A DNA stretch of 64,000 nt from Ryuthela nishihirai (GCA_038380435.1 JAWZYU010000017.1:25295283-25359282); one strand, 5' to 3'. Positions 23,073 to 35,246 are shown, counted from the stretch's first letter. Notes: generated by a model from the letters alone, not told the origin. Program-made: numbers and translations.

Positions 23073-23650
23073 GGGTTGCCAGATCACTAATTTCTAAAAA
23101 AAAAATCGTTGCCAGATATTTTTTTTTTGAATTCTGTAATCAACCATAGCGTTCGGATACTTTTTTAATACATATAATGCGTATGAATATATAATGCAAT
23201 GAATATGGAGCGTGTGCAATTACCGTTCACAGCAAACTGCAGCGGTTGCGGTTAGTGATCATAGCACATTGAATCGTCTGAGCTCACAAAAACCTGGATC
23301 GTGTGGGCTCACTCACGGAAATATTGAGCGTGTGCAGTTACCGTTCACAGCAAACTGGAGCGGTTGCGGTTAATGTTCACAGCACATTGGATCGTGTGAG
23401 CTCACAGAAAACTGGATCGTGTGGGCCCACTCACAGAAATATTGAGCGTGCGCAGTTACTGCACACGCTCCAGTTTGCTGTGAACGGTAACTGGAGCGTG
23501 TACAGTTGCTGTACACGCTGCAGATATTTTTTCTGAATTTTGTAATCAACCATAGCGCTCGGATACTTTTTTGAGCGACTGTACAATGTTAAAGGACGGT
23601 GAGAAAAACCCATTTGTACTGTCTATTATTCTGATGGAAAAAAAGATCGA
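23073..23650. mobile_element. Composite fold-back MITE locus, 2-unit version
   Basis: Tc1-like half-palindrome, then two 118-bp units (about 23213-23445) built on GCAGTTACCGTTCACAGCAA and GGATCGTGTGAGCTCAC, then palindromes and a right terminus ending at 23581. The following 69 bases (to 23650) are non-element flank that recurs identically after the 28.4-kb copy, so the locus itself was duplicated. Confidence 0.85.
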
Positions 23651-23671
23651 ACACAGCAAAAAAAAGTGATC

Positions 23672-24516
23672 ACAGCAAACTGGAGCGTGTGCAGTAACTG
23701 CACACGCTCCAGTTTGCTGTGAACGGTAACTGGAGCGTGTACAGTTGCTGTACACGCTCCAGACATTTTTCCTGAATTCTGTAATCACGTGACACGAAGG
23801 TTGCCAGATCACTAATTTCTAAAAAAATCGTTGCCAGATATTTTTTCTGAATTCTGCAATCAACCATAGCGTTCGGATACTTTTTTGAGCGACTGTAGGT
23901 GGTCATATTATTTTGATATCAGATCGTGTGGGCTCACTCACGGGTTGGGTTGTTTTACCTCTGAGCGGCACTTTTTTGCACACCATGGGCTAAATGGTCA
24001 GGTCACATGGACCCCGAAAGCTCAGAGAAGGTTGGGGAAGGGGACCCACTGGAACATCTGTTGGGAGACAGATGGTAGCCTCCCGTCAAGGCCATCCAGG
24101 TGTTCTTTAACGTGCACAGGGTATGGCTCTCCCGCACACGGGGCCACGGCTTAACGTCCCATCCGACGGACGGCGGCCTTTCCAAGCCCATCGGTGTCCC
24201 CTACTGACCTGGGCAGGGCCTGGGAATTTTGCGGAGATAAATCTCAACGCTGACCCAGCTGGGACTCGAACCTGAGAACTACAGATTACGAGCCTGGCGC
24301 GCTACCGACTGAGCCACTCCCGCCCCCTCTCACTAACGGAAATATTGAGCGTGTGCAGTTACCGTTCACAGCAAACTGGAGAGTGTTCAGTTGCTGTACA
24401 CGCTCCAGTTTGCTGTGAACGGTAACTGGATCGTGTACAGTTGCTGTATACGCTCCAGATATTTTTTCTGAATTCTGTAATCAACCATAGTGTTCGGATA
24501 TTTATTTGAGCGACTG
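23672..24516. mobile_element. Composite fold-back Tc1-like MITE, split by a SINE
   Basis: It includes the palindrome centred on CAGTAACTGCACACGCTCC, a Tc1-like hairpin pair (about 23785-23896) and the GGTGGTCATATTATTTTGAT segment. After the inserted SINE it continues from 24329 to a terminus GAGCGACTG at 24516. Confidence 0.85.
23944..24328 (-). mobile_element. tRNA-SINE inside a fold-back MITE
   Basis: Full-length copy. The duplication CTCACTCACGG (23933-23943) and CTCACTAACGG (24329-24339) comes from the MITE sequence, so this SINE is younger than the MITE. Confidence 0.94.
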
Positions 24517-25148
24517 TACATTTAAAAATGATATAGTTAAAACAGACGATACAAATAACTCATAAAGTGGTATTATACTACTGGAAGAGATAGTTTGTAC
24601 ATTTAGAAATGATATAGTTATCTTTAAGAATTGTGAAACCTTGCATTTAGTATTTCTTGAAGTGATAGGTTCCAATTAAGATGTCTCGACACTTGAAACT
24701 TGTTGATTACAAATCTCATGGAAAATTTAAACTTTCTGTTTTGTTCGCATTTGTTATTAAAAGGGGTTAGTTTTATAATTAGTCACGAGTAGAGTTAATC
24801 CATTTGTTTGCTAGTGAGTTATTCAAGTTTCAGTTACTTCTCGCAACAGAATTCTTTCATCTCTTAAAGCTCATTTATCATCATCCTGGTTAATTCTCAT
24901 CCATTGCAGGGTGTCTTTAAATAAAATTGCTGAAACTTCGCAACAATATCTTATTAAGGCGCTCATTTTCTGCTCTGGATAATTTCCAAATCCATGTAGC
25001 TGTGGGAGAAACGGCACAAATGATGCAGTTTCGTCCCAAAGAATAATCGTTTTAGAATTTCGTTTCCCTTAAGAATTAATTTAGTTCTCAGCACTACGGA
25101 TTACTGAAAACACTTCGCCATGAAAATATTATGCAAACTCTGCGAGGG
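24517..25148. other. Unassigned AT-rich stretch
   Basis: TACATTTAAAAATGATATAG (about 24517) recurs as TACATTTAGAAATGATATAG (about 24597), a short direct repeat about 80 bases apart. No gene is seen. Confidence 0.45.
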
Positions 25149-25668
25149 TTGAATAGTTTTACCTCTGAGCGTACTTTTTTCTGCACAGGTCACAAGGACC
25201 CCGAAGGCACAGAGAAGGCTGAGGGAAGGAGACCCACTGGAACAGCTGTTGGGAGACAGATGGTAGCCTCCCGTCAAAGCCATCCAGCGTGTTCTTTAAC
25301 GTTGGGTTGTTTTACCTCTGAGCAGCACTTTTTTGCACACCATGGGCTAAATGGCCAGGTCACATGGACCCCGAAGGCTCAGAGAAGGTTGGGGGAGGGG
25401 ACCCACTGGAACAGCTGTTGGGAGACAGACGGTAGCCTCCCATCAAGGCAATTCAGTGTGTTCTTTAACGTGCACAGGGTATGGCTCTCCCGAACACGGA
25501 GCCACGGCTTAACGTCCCATCCGACGGACGGCAGTCATTCCAAGCCCATCGGTGTCCCCTAGTGACAAGTGCAGGGCGGGGAGTTTTGCGGAGATAAATC
25601 TCAAAGCTGGCCCAGGCGGGACTCGAACCTGGAGAGTGCAGATTACGAATTTGATGCGCCACCGTCTG
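25149..25668 (-). mobile_element. tRNA-SINE with doubled 3' module
   Basis: First tail module from 25149 (diverged: AATAGTTTTACCTCTGAGCG), second from 25302 after the shared junction TTAACG/TTGGG. The head near 25610-25668 is diverged. This is the older member of the doubled-tail group. Confidence 0.9.
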
Positions 25669-25872
25669 ATGACTTCTTTACTAATTCTAGGGTGAAACTG
25701 CCAAATTGGAAATAACGTTTCCATTTCTTTTCTGCTGTATAACTCCACTTTCCTGTAATAGTTCTCACTACTTACAAATTTTTTCGAAATGAATCGGTGC
25801 AAAAAAAATAAAAAACGGTCGTCCCCACTTCCTCCTGAAAGGCAGGGGAACAGGAAGAATTTAATAAAACAG
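25669..25872. other. Short unassigned spacer
   Basis: It has no recognised features. Confidence 0.4.
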
Positions 25873-26574
25873 TTGGGTTGGGTTGTTTTTCCTCTGAGCG
25901 GCACTTTTTTGCACACCATGGGCTAAATGGCCTGGTCACATGGACCCCGAAGGTTCAGAGAAGGTTGGGGGAGGGGACCCACTGGAACAGCTGTTGGGAG
26001 ACAGATGGTAGCCTCCCGTCAAGGCCATCCAGCGTGTTCTTTAACGTTGGGTTGTTTTACCTCTGAGCGGCACTTTTTTGCACACCATGGGCTAAATGGC
26101 CAGGTCACATGGACCCCGAAGGCTCAGAGAAGGTTGGGTGAGGGGACCCACTGGAATAGCTGTTGGGAGACAGATGGTAGCCTCCCGACAAGGCCATCCA
26201 CCGTGTTCTTTAACGTTGGGTTGTTTTACCTCTGAGCGGCACTTTTTTGCACACCATGGGCTAAATGGCCAGGTCACATGGACCCCGAAGGCTCAGAGAA
26301 GGTTGGGTGAGGGGACCCACTGGAATAGCTGTTGGGAGACAGATGGTAGCCTCCCGTCAAGGCCATCCAGCGTGTTCTTTAACGTGCACAGGGTATGGCT
26401 CTCCCGCACACGGGGCCACGGCTTAACGTCCCATCCGATGGACGGCGGCCTTTCCAAGCCCATCGGTATCCCCTACTGATCGTGGACAGGGCGGGGAATT
26501 TTGCGGAGATAAATCTCAACGCTGACCCAGCTGGGACTCGAACCTGGGAACTACAGATTACGAGCCTGGCGCTC
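25873..26574 (-). mobile_element. tRNA-SINE with tripled 3' module
   Basis: Three tail modules begin at 25878, 26047 and 26216, exactly 169 bp apart, each joined by TTAACG/TTGGG. The last continues into the complete body. The copy is cut in the head at GAGCCTGGCG, losing the A box and 5' end. The second and third modules share GGTTGGGTGAGG and GGAATAGC changes that the first lacks, so the added module was copied from its neighbour. Confidence 0.94.
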
Positions 26575-27023
26575 ATTTATAAAATAGAGAATAAGCATCA
26601 AATGTTTTATTCACAGCTTTTCTTTTGAAGGAACTTACAAATTGTGGTTGCTATAGGCTAATGTGTGCATTATTTATCAGTATTCTCGAAAGATTCATTC
26701 AAATTTAAATACGCCAGATGTCAAGATGCAGGCCTCTTACAGATAAACGGAGACTCAGGTCATTTTAAAAATTAACCTCCCCCCCCTCCCCTAAATAATG
26801 AAAATAATATTGATCAAAATATCCAGTCAATTTATAAAAGTGTAGGTAATTATCTTGGGCGGTTAGTGAGCTCGAGAGCTAGGTATGCAAATTTGAAAAT
26901 GGGGGCGGGGGGGGGGAGTGATTGGTGCGAAAAGGTTCCATTTTCTAATATTTATTTTTTCACATTAAATTCAGGTCTCAATACCTCTTACTTGTTGTGT
27001 AAAATGTATATAATTGTTGTATT
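26575..27023. other. Unassigned stretch
   Basis: A poly(C) run near 26780 and poly(G) near 26905. No gene is seen. Confidence 0.45.
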
Positions 27024-27407
27024 TTGGGTTGTTTTACCTCTGAGCGGCACTTTTTTGCACACCATGGGCTAAATGAGCAGGTCACAAGGACCCCGAAGGC
27101 TCAGAGAAGGTTGGGGGAGGGGACCCACTGGAATAGCTGTTGGGAGACAGATGGTAGCCTCTCATCAAGGCCATCCAGCGTGTTCTTTAACGTGCACAGG
27201 GTATGGCTCTCCCGCACACGGGGCCACGGCTTAACGTCCCATCCAACGGACGGCGGCCTTCCCAATTCCATCGTTGTCTCATACTGACCGTGGGCAGGGT
27301 GAGGAATTTAGGGGAGATAAATCTCAACGCTGACCCTACTGGGACTCGAACCTGGGAACATCAGATTAGGAGCCTAGCGCGCCACCGACTGAGCCACCCC
27401 CCGCCCC
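27024..27407 (-). mobile_element. tRNA-SINE, full length
   Basis: Complete but moderately diverged copy (CCCAATTCCATCGTTGTCTC, GGAACATCAGATTAGG). Its AACATCAGATTA variant is shared with the copy at 29.4-29.9 kb, suggesting a common subfamily. Confidence 0.93.
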
Positions 27408-27566
27408 AGTTTACATGGACAGACCTCGTCTGCTAATTAGAAATAATAAACTACTTAAATTCTTTTATAATTTGGGAAAATTTCGAATCTCACTAGATCT
27501 CGTTTGTCCATGCCAAATAGCCCCATCTCTCGTAGTGTATGTCAAGATATACTTAATTTACTTTTA

Positions 27567-28426
27567 CAATCGCTCAAAAAAGTATCCGAACACTAGGGTT
27601 GATTACAGAATTCAGAAAAAATATCTGGCAACGATTTTTTTTTAGAAATTAGTGATCTGGCAACCCTTCGTGTCACGTGACACCAAGGTTGCCAGATCAC
27701 TAATGTCTAAAAAAAATCGTTTTCAGATATTTTTTCTGAATTCTGTAATCAACCATAGTGTTCGGATACTTTTTTAATATATATAATGTGTATGAATATA
27801 TAATGCAATGAATATGGAGCGTGTGCAATTACCGTTCACAGCAAACTGGAGCGGTTGCGGTTAATGTTCACAGCACATTGGATCGTGTGAGCTCACAAAA
27901 ACCTGGATCGTGTGGACCCACTCACAGAAATATCGAGCGTGTGCAGTTACCGTTCACAGCAAACTGGAGCGGTTGCGGTTAATGTTCACAGCACATTGGA
28001 TCGTGTGAGCTCACAGAAAACTGGATCGTGTGGGCCCACTCACAGAAATATTGAGCGTGTGCAGTTACCGTTCACAGCAAACTGGAGCGGTTGCGGTTAA
28101 TGTTCACAGCACATTGGATCGTGTGAGCTCACAAAAACCTGGATCGTGTGGGCCCACTCACAGAAATATTGAGCGTGTGCAGTTACCGTTCACAGCAAAC
28201 TGGAGCGGTTGCGGTTAATGTTCACAGCACATTGGATCGTGTGAGCTCACAGAAAACTGGATCGTGTGGGCCCACTCACAGAAATATTGAGCGTGCGCAG
28301 TTACTGCACACGCTCCAGTTTGCTGTGAACGGTAAGTGGAGCGTGTACAGTTGCTGTACACGCTGCAGATATTTTTTCTGAATTTTGTAATCAACCATAG
28401 CGCTAGGATACTTTTTTGAGCGACTG
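27567..28426. mobile_element. Composite fold-back MITE locus, 4-unit version
   Basis: Starts at a TA with CGCTCAAAAAAGTATCCG, then a hairpin around GTGTCACGTGACACCAAGG, the AATATATATAATGTGTATG link, four 118-bp units (about 27824-28300), palindromes, and the right terminus GAGCGACTG ending at 28426. From 27687 onward it parallels the 23.1-kb locus. Confidence 0.88.
27824..28300. repeat. 118-bp tandem repeat within the MITE (4 units)
   Basis: Period 118 bp. Each unit contains GCAGTTACCGTTCACAGC, GCGGTTGCGGTTAATGTTC, GATCGTGTGAGCTCAC and GATCGTGTGGGCCCACTCAC. Units alternate between CACAAAAACCTGG and CACAGAAAACTGG variants, so a two-unit block may have doubled. The short open frames repeat with the same spacing and are artefacts. 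Confidence 0.92.
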
Positions 28427-29364
28427 TACAATGTTAAAGGACGGTGAGAAAAACCCATTTGTACTGTCTATTATTCTGATGGAAAAAAAGATCGATTGAC
28501 TTAATGAAACAAAGTGGCCGCAACAAAACAAAAAAACCTTTCTTGGGTTTCTAACAAAAAAAAACTCTTGTGTGATGTTGCAATAACTTTCGCAGCGAAC
28601 AGAGAGAGAAAAAAAAATGTTGCCATTGGAGACCATTGTTAGAATCCGTCACGTAAATCCTCCGTACAGCAACCTCTAAGACTCCCGCCTCCTTCCCTCA
28701 CGAAGGCACTTTTCCACCAATGGGGAATGTAATGGCGGTGAGGGATAGGAAACGGCCGACCAAAGGATTATGGGAAATGCAATATTTCTGAAACGACATT
28801 TTCAAGCACCACATCCGGCTAGCCAGAGGTCGCTGCAAACACATCTATTTCCGGATTAGAAGAAGACACATTCGGAGTCCCTAGTCGGCAACGTACGTAA
28901 TGCTGACCCGCGTTTATTGCAGCGGGAAAGAGAAGAGGAGGTCTGCCAACCTGTCACCTAGAAGTGTACCGAGCAGGAAAATGAAAGTGAACGCGAGATT
29001 AATTGAGGATCTCGTTTGATCTCTCGCAAAGGAAAGGAATGTGACGTTGACGCTCGTGCTCCCTGGATGACATCGCCGAATGAACTGGCAACAGAAAGTG
29101 GGATATAGGCAGGAAACAACGCTGCACGGTCTCTCACTCTAATTATGGCTCTCGTTTTTGAACTTTAAGGATGCTTTGAACTGGATTTCACTCAAGAAGG
29201 ACACATTTTTCTGCAGGATGTGGCTAATTGGCAAAGCCACAATGACCCCTAAAGCTAAAGATGAGGGGGGGGGGGAAATATACTAATTCAACAGCAGTTA
29301 AAAGAAGCTTTCCCACATATGCTAAAGCGGAGAATTTGGCTAAGGACCTGGAGAATTTGATGGG
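28427..29364. other. Duplicated flank, then unassigned unique-looking sequence
   Basis: Bases 28427-28495 repeat the flank of the 23.1-kb MITE locus. The rest (28496-29364) has a relatively GC-rich middle (about 28640-29130). There is no domain-bearing frame and no repeat I recognise, so it is a candidate for unique DNA. Confidence 0.45.
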
Positions 29365-29917
29365 TTTGGTTTTGTTTACCTCTGAGCGGCACTTTTTTGC
29401 ACACCATGGGGTAAATGGCCAGGTCACAAGGACCCCGAAGGCTCAGAGAAGGTTGGGGGTGGGGACCCACTGGAACAGCTGTTGGGAGACAGATGGTAGC
29501 CTCCCGTCAAGGCCATCCAGCGTGTTCTTTAACGTTGGGTTGTTTTACCTCTGAGCAGCACTTTTTTGCACACCATGGTCTAAATAGCCAGGTCACAAGG
29601 ACCCCGAAGGCTCAGAGAAGGTTGGGGGAGGGGACCCACTCGAACAGCTGTTGGGACACAGATGGTAGCCTCCCGTCAAGGCCATCCAACGTGTTCTTTA
29701 ACGTGCACAGGGTATGGCTCTCCCGAACACGGGGCCAGGGCTTAACATCCCATCCGACGGACGGCGGCCTTTCCAAGCCCATCGTTGTCTCCTACTGACC
29801 GTGGGCATGGCGGGGAATTTTGTGGAGATAAATCTCAACGCTGACCCAACTGGGACTCGAACCTGGGAACATCAGATTACGAGCCTGGCGCGCTACCACT
29901 TGGGCCACCTCCGCCCC
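29365..29917 (-). mobile_element. tRNA-SINE with doubled 3' module
   Basis: Tail modules begin at 29366 and 29535 (169 bp apart) with the TTAACG/TTGGG junction. Flanks ATTTGATG (about 29355) and ATTTGATT (29918) are a likely target duplication. The head retains ACTGGGACTCGAACCTGGG. Confidence 0.93.
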
Positions 29918-30663
29918 ATTTGATTTGTGACTCGGAAATTTACCTAATGACCTGTATAGTTTAGTCGGTTAATGGGGATAATTCGACTAACACATATTAC
30001 AATTTAAATTATTAACCATCTATTTACTCTATAAAGTAATAATTTTAAGTGTAAATGTCGTTTTCGATTTATACATCTCAGAGATGAAGCTCTAAATTCA
30101 GATGACGTCTTAAAACCACTAAGTAATCAAACATTAACAGTTCTTTTTTCCTTAAACGTAATTTTAGAATTCGGGACTTGAGATAAAATGCAGGGTTGCC
30201 AGTTGAACTATCCTAATATAATTTATTATTTGCAAAATTATCGACCGGGTTGAACTTTCGAGTGTAAATGTAAAGTAACATTGCCGATCATTGGGCCATT
30301 GCTGGTACACTTTTTTTTTTCATGCAAATTACCACATTTCTCGCTATCTCTTCACTCCTTCATGCGAAGTATTGAAGAATAGAATAATCGTGAAAATAAA
30401 ACGAATTTCGAAATTGTGGGTTAGCCGCCATTTTCGAATATTTTTTGTATCTCTGAATTAGGTCCCTTTTTTTAGAAAGCAGGCTAACCACTTGGCCACA
30501 AATGGTTAAAGTACGGTATTTATATGGAGTAGAGTAATAAATACGGGCTACGAGAACAATTATACATGTCTGTTAAAAAAAAAGTTTTTTTTTTTTTGGT
30601 AATATTATATTTTAGTTAATCCTGTAATCTAATCGTGTAAGAAGTTCTTCGTTGTAGGGAATA
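29918..30663. other. Unassigned AT-rich stretch
   Basis: Several T and A homopolymers; no gene or known repeat. Confidence 0.5.
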
Positions 30664-31317
30664 CGGTCGCTCAAAAAAGTATCCGAACACTATGGTTCAT
30701 TACAGAATTCAGAAAAAATATCTGGCAACGATTATTTTTAGAAATTAGTGATCTGGCAACCTTCGTGTCACGTGATTACAGAATTCAGGAAAAATATCTG
30801 GCAACGTTTTTTTTTTAGAAATTAGTGATCTGGATAAACCCTAGTGTTCGGATACTTTTTTGAGCGACTGTAGGTGGTCATATTATTTTGATACTAGATC
30901 GTGTGGACTCACTCACGGAAATATTGAGCGTGTGCAGTAACTGCACATGCTCCAGTTTGCTGTGAACGGTAACTGGAGCGTGTACAGTTGCTGTACACGC
31001 TCCAGATATTTTTCTTGAATTCTGTAATCACGTGACACGAAGGTTGCCAGATCACTAATTTCTAAAAAAAAATCATTGCCAGATATTTTTTCTAAATTTT
31101 GCAATCAACCACAGTGTTCGGATACTTTTTTGAGCGACTGTAGGTGGTCATATTATTTTGATACTAGATCGTGTGGGCTCACTCACGGAAATGTTGAGCG
31201 TGTGCAGTTACCGTTCACAGCAAACTGGAGCGTGTACAGTTGCTGCACACGCTCCAGATATTTTTCCTGAATTCTGTAATCAATCTTAAGAGTTCGGATA
31301 CTTTTTTTGAGCGATTG
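30664..31317. mobile_element. Composite fold-back Tc1-like MITE
   Basis: Outer termini CGGTCGCTCAAAAAAGTATC (30664) and ATACTTTTTTTGAGCGATTG (31317) flanked by TA. Inside are further termini near 30850-30871 and 31119-31140, and GAGCGTGTACAGTTGCTG palindromes. At least three copies of the small hairpin unit are merged in one element. Confidence 0.85.
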
Positions 31318-31944
31318 TACATTTAATTTAATCTTGATATTAGTTGAATTAAAAACAATAAAATGACGATAAATAATCTGGCATTCCATACCAGATTATT
31401 CCAGACTAGTTCCTGAAATGAAAGCTAAACCCTGGAAACTGGCAATCCTACCTAGATTGCTTTTTATCGATGGCAATCTTTTTTTCGCCCTCTAGCGATG
31501 AGCTAAGGCTCAAATTTTCGCTACGGAACTGGTCTGGGTTATTTCGATAATTAGAGTCCGATTAGGGAAAATGAAATTCCCACTCAATCGTTATTAATTC
31601 TTATTTTTTAATTCTTCACATTATAAGGTGTTACAACGTTAAAAAATTATAATTATTTGGGGGACCAAAATTAAAATTTGAGTATTATTTGAATCTAAAA
31701 TTCTAGAATCAAGTGATAGGAACATTAAAAAAGGATAAAAAAATTTCATTTAAAAGTTAAAGAGAATCCTTGAAGAAATAAACAAAAACTGAATAGCGCT
31801 TCTTTAATTTTAAATAATCAACCTTTACTAAAAGACAAATCGTGATCAAAACGGAAATAATTTATTTTAAAATTTTTTGTTCTGTTTGTTTTATATTTAA
31901 GAAAAAAAGAAAAATAACTGAAAATTTAACTGACTGAGCTCAGT
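31318..31944. other. Unassigned AT-rich stretch
   Basis: The short repeat CCAGATTATTCCAGACTAG lies near 31391. No gene is seen. Confidence 0.45.
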
Positions 31945-32700
31945 CATGAGGTCATTTCTAACACACACAATGGGCAAAATGGCCAGGTCAAAGGTCAAGG
32001 ACCCCAATGGCTCGGAGAAGGCGATCCACTGGACAGCTATTAGAAGGGAGTTGGTAAATCTCCCATCAAGACCATCCAGAGTGTTCTTTAATGTGCTCAG
32101 GGTATGGTTCTTCTCTCGCACAAGGAGCCACGGCTCAACGCCACTTCCGACGGACGGCGGCCTTTTCAAGCCTGGGGCGGGGGTGGCGCAGTCGGTAGCG
32201 TGCCAGGCTCGTAATCTGTAGTTCCCAGGTTCGAGTCCCAGCTGGGTCAGCGTTGAGATTTATCTCCGCAAAATTCTCCGCCCTGCCAACGGTCAGTAGG
32301 GGACACCGATGGGCTTGGAAAGGCCGCCGTCCGTCGGATGGGACGTTAAGCCGTGGCCCCGTGTGCGGGAGAGCCATACCCTGTGCACGTTAAAGAACAC
32401 GCTGGATGGCCTTGACGGGAGGCTACCATCTGTCTCCCAACAGCTGTTCCAGTGGGTCCCCTCCCCCCAACCTTCTCTGAGCCTTCGGGTTCTTGTGACC
32501 TGGCCATTTAGCCCATGGTGTGCAAAAAAGTGCCGCTCAGAGATAAAACAACCCAAACAACCGTTTTCAAGCCCATCGGGACCTCCTTTCACCCCGTGGG
32601 TAGGAAAGGGATTGGCGCAAATATTTCAGCGCAGGCGTAGTAGGATCTCGGAACACGTGGGTATGAGACTGGCACCGTGACGACTGAGACTACCCAAGTG
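31945..32700 (-). mobile_element. Old tRNA-SINE, split by a younger SINE
   Basis: Tail and body at 31945-32172 (CACACAATGGGCAAAATGGCC, GTGTTCTTTAATGTGC, CGACGGACGGCGG); rest with head at 32574-32700. It is strongly diverged. Confidence 0.85.
32173..32563 (+). mobile_element. tRNA-SINE nested in older SINE
   Basis: Full-length copy. The duplication TTTTCAAGCC (32163-32172, 32564-32573) lies in the older copy's CCTTTTCAAGCC motif, the equivalent of CTTTCCAAGCC. Confidence 0.94.
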
Positions 32701-33039
32701 GAGAGGAAAAAATTATATCAATATGATCTTACGAGTTTTCGTAACTTGTATAAATTGTGATTCTCCTGCACGCGAGGTCACGGTGCAATGCTCCGAAGGA
32801 AGACGTTCTAAGTGATGCTTTGCCCATTTTTCTCCCCTGTGGAAAAAATCGGAACAGTAAATAACCGAAACAGAAAAGGGTAAAAAAACGGAGAGTAAGA
32901 ATTCGAACCAGGAAACAAGCGGAAACTCTGAACAATGAAAACAATGCGAACTGAACTCGAACTAGGTAACAATGAGAAAAGCTGAACAGTGAGAAATTGG
33001 ACTAGGAAACAATTTAAAAATCGGAACCGTACGAAATCT
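32701..33039. other. A-rich lead-in to a minisatellite
   Basis: Degenerate AGGAAACAA- and GAAAA-containing segments (from about 32860) resemble decayed units of the array that follows. Confidence 0.5.
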
Positions 33040-33550
33040 AATTAGAAAACAAGGCAGAAAATCTCAACAGAAATCGAAATAGGAAATAAGGCAAAAAATC
33101 TGAACAGAAATCGAAATAGGAAACAAGGCAAAAAAAATTCAACAGAAATCGAAATAGGAAACAAGGCAAAAAAAACTCAACAGAAATCGAAATAGGAAAC
33201 AAGGCAAAAAAAACTCAACAGAAATCGAAATAGGAAACAAGGCAAAAAAAAAATCTCAACAGAAATCGAAATAGGAAACAAGGGAAAAAATCTCAACAGA
33301 AATCGAAATAGGAAACAAGGGAAAAAATCTCAACGGAAATCGAAATAGGAAACAAGGGAAAAAATCTCAACGGAAATCGAAATAGGAAACAAGGGAAAAA
33401 ACTCAACACAAATAGAAAACAAGGGAAAAAATCTGAACAGAAATCGAAATAGGAAACAAGGCAAAAAAACTCAACAGAAATAGAAATAGGAAATAAGGGA
33501 AAAAATCTCAGCAGAAATCGAAATAGGAAACAAGGCAAAAACTCTGAACA
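33040..33550. repeat. 36-39-bp A-rich minisatellite
   Basis: About 13 units built on GAAATCGAAATAGGAAACAAGG followed by a variable A run and CTCAACAG. Unit length varies with the A run, giving 36-39 bp. The minus-strand Phe-rich open frame is an artefact. Confidence 0.92.
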
Positions 33551-34039
33551 GTTAGAAAAAGAGAAAAAAAAGAGACAAAGGAAACATCGGAATAATAAAG
33601 AATCGAATCAGGAATTCCAGTACATCAAGGAATTCAACCTGGATATAGGGGAGAGAGCAGCATCTCAGGTTGTGAACCAATCTGTCTCTACCACATCACT
33701 GTCTCGAGTCTTTTCCTCGATGAATCAATTCTGCTTTAAAAAGTCGATGCAAATGAGATGAGGTCGATCCAATTAGCAGTTCCAGCGGAAAGGTGTTCGG
33801 CGATCGCCAATTGCGCCTGGCAATGGTGAGCCAATTCCGTGACTACTGATTTGCGAATGAAGCTGGTGACCCCTCATGTGATCGGGTCACGTGGACGACG
33901 CTGCCTACCTCGTGTGACGGCGTCGTCAACCGTAATTAGTCGCGAGTAATGATTACACCGTTGGTAACACCGAACACGTGCTCCCGGGGTCGGATGCAGA
34001 GTGGGAGTCGTAGTCGATTGGATCTGACATAATTAGCAG
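33551..34039. other. Unassigned stretch
   Basis: A CpG-containing portion (33870-33960) stands out from the A-rich flanks. No gene is recognised. Confidence 0.4.
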
Positions 34040-34702
34040 TGATACAGGCACGTGGAGAACAAACAGCGGAAACGAGCTGGTGGGGGGGGGGGAGCAACGG
34101 AACTCGAAAATGGAGGGAAGGAAATTGGAGTGAATTTATCGAAGATGACGGAGGAAAATGCAAAAAGAGTGAGATTATCAGTAGGAAGAGATTTAAGATA
34201 CAGAGAGAGATTATCAGGAAGAGAAGAGTGGGATAATCTGGAGGAAGAGGAGAGTAAGATTATCAGAAGTAAGACAGTTAGATTATCTGTAATAAGATAG
34301 TGGGATTACTGAAAGATATAGATGGAGATACAGAGAGAATTTTACCAGTAGCAAAAGAGTGGGATTATTAGAAGAGGGAAAGCGAGAGTATAGAAAGAGT
34401 TTGAGATACACAGAGAGATTATCAGGAAGATGAGAGTGAGATTATCAGGAGTAGGAGAAAAAAGGAGAGTAAGATAATCACGAGGAAGAGAGTGAGATTA
34501 TCAGAAAAAATATATTGAGATCACCAGAAAAAAAATATATTGAGATCAACAGAAAAAAAGAGATTGAGGTTAGCGAAAGAAAGAGATTTAGAGAGAGATA
34601 GAGATTATCAGGAAAAGGAGAGTGAGATTATCAGGAAAAGGAGAGTGAGATTATCAGAAGAGAGTGAGATTATCTTGATAATCTCACTCTCTTCTGATAA
34701 TC
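34040..34702. repeat. Purine-rich degenerate repeat with terminal hairpin
   Basis: Interspersed GAGAGTGAGATTATCAGGA-type units on one strand. The tract ends in a perfect inverted repeat with 26-bp arms (34649-34674 and 34677-34702) and a 2-base loop. The Lys- and Arg-rich open frames here follow from composition. Confidence 0.85.
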
Positions 34703-35234
34703 TCATTCTCTTACTTCTGACAAGGATCTACGTTGATTCTGAAGCACACAAACTGAGATACATAGAGGCTATCAGAAATAGGAAAATGAAGGTCTTATTA
34801 AAAAAAGAAAAATGAATACATTAAATTAAGGTTTATGCAAACAGAATATCGTCGCCAGTTACGTTGCACGCTGCAGAGCATTCAATTCTTTTCCGTTTAT
34901 TGGAAGTAAGGCGCTCCTGATTTAAGGGTTAAATTACATTGCTTTACACATCTCTGGAGTTTACCATTGTTACAGCAGTCCGAGTCAACGAATTACAATA
35001 CTGACAACATTGACGGTGGATTACAAAGTCTCGGAGAAGAAATAAATGCAAAGAACAAAACAGAATTCGTTAGCCTTGCTCACGAGAGCATCGCGAGCAA
35101 GGCTAATGAACTATCTATCCTCCCCCCTCTCAGATTAGTCTCGTTTCCCATTTCCAAGGTCGCATCCATTTCCTCGGTCCAAAGTCCTCCGCTAGTTGCC
35201 TCAGCTGATCTCACTACGAATGAAGTCGTGACCT
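34703..35234. other. Unassigned stretch
   Basis: An open frame at 34967-35266 (99 codons) runs into a SINE tail. It has no recognised domain and I do not support it as a gene. Confidence 0.4.
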
Positions 35235-35246
35235 CAGCACACCGAG

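Noticed and set aside
27912..28381. Series of open frames beginning MGPLTEILSVCSYRSQQ
   Set aside because: They repeat every 118 bp inside the fold-back MITE and are shadows of its tandem units.
33293..33538. Phe- and Leu-rich membrane-like protein
   Set aside because: It is the minus-strand reading of the A-rich 36-39-bp minisatellite.
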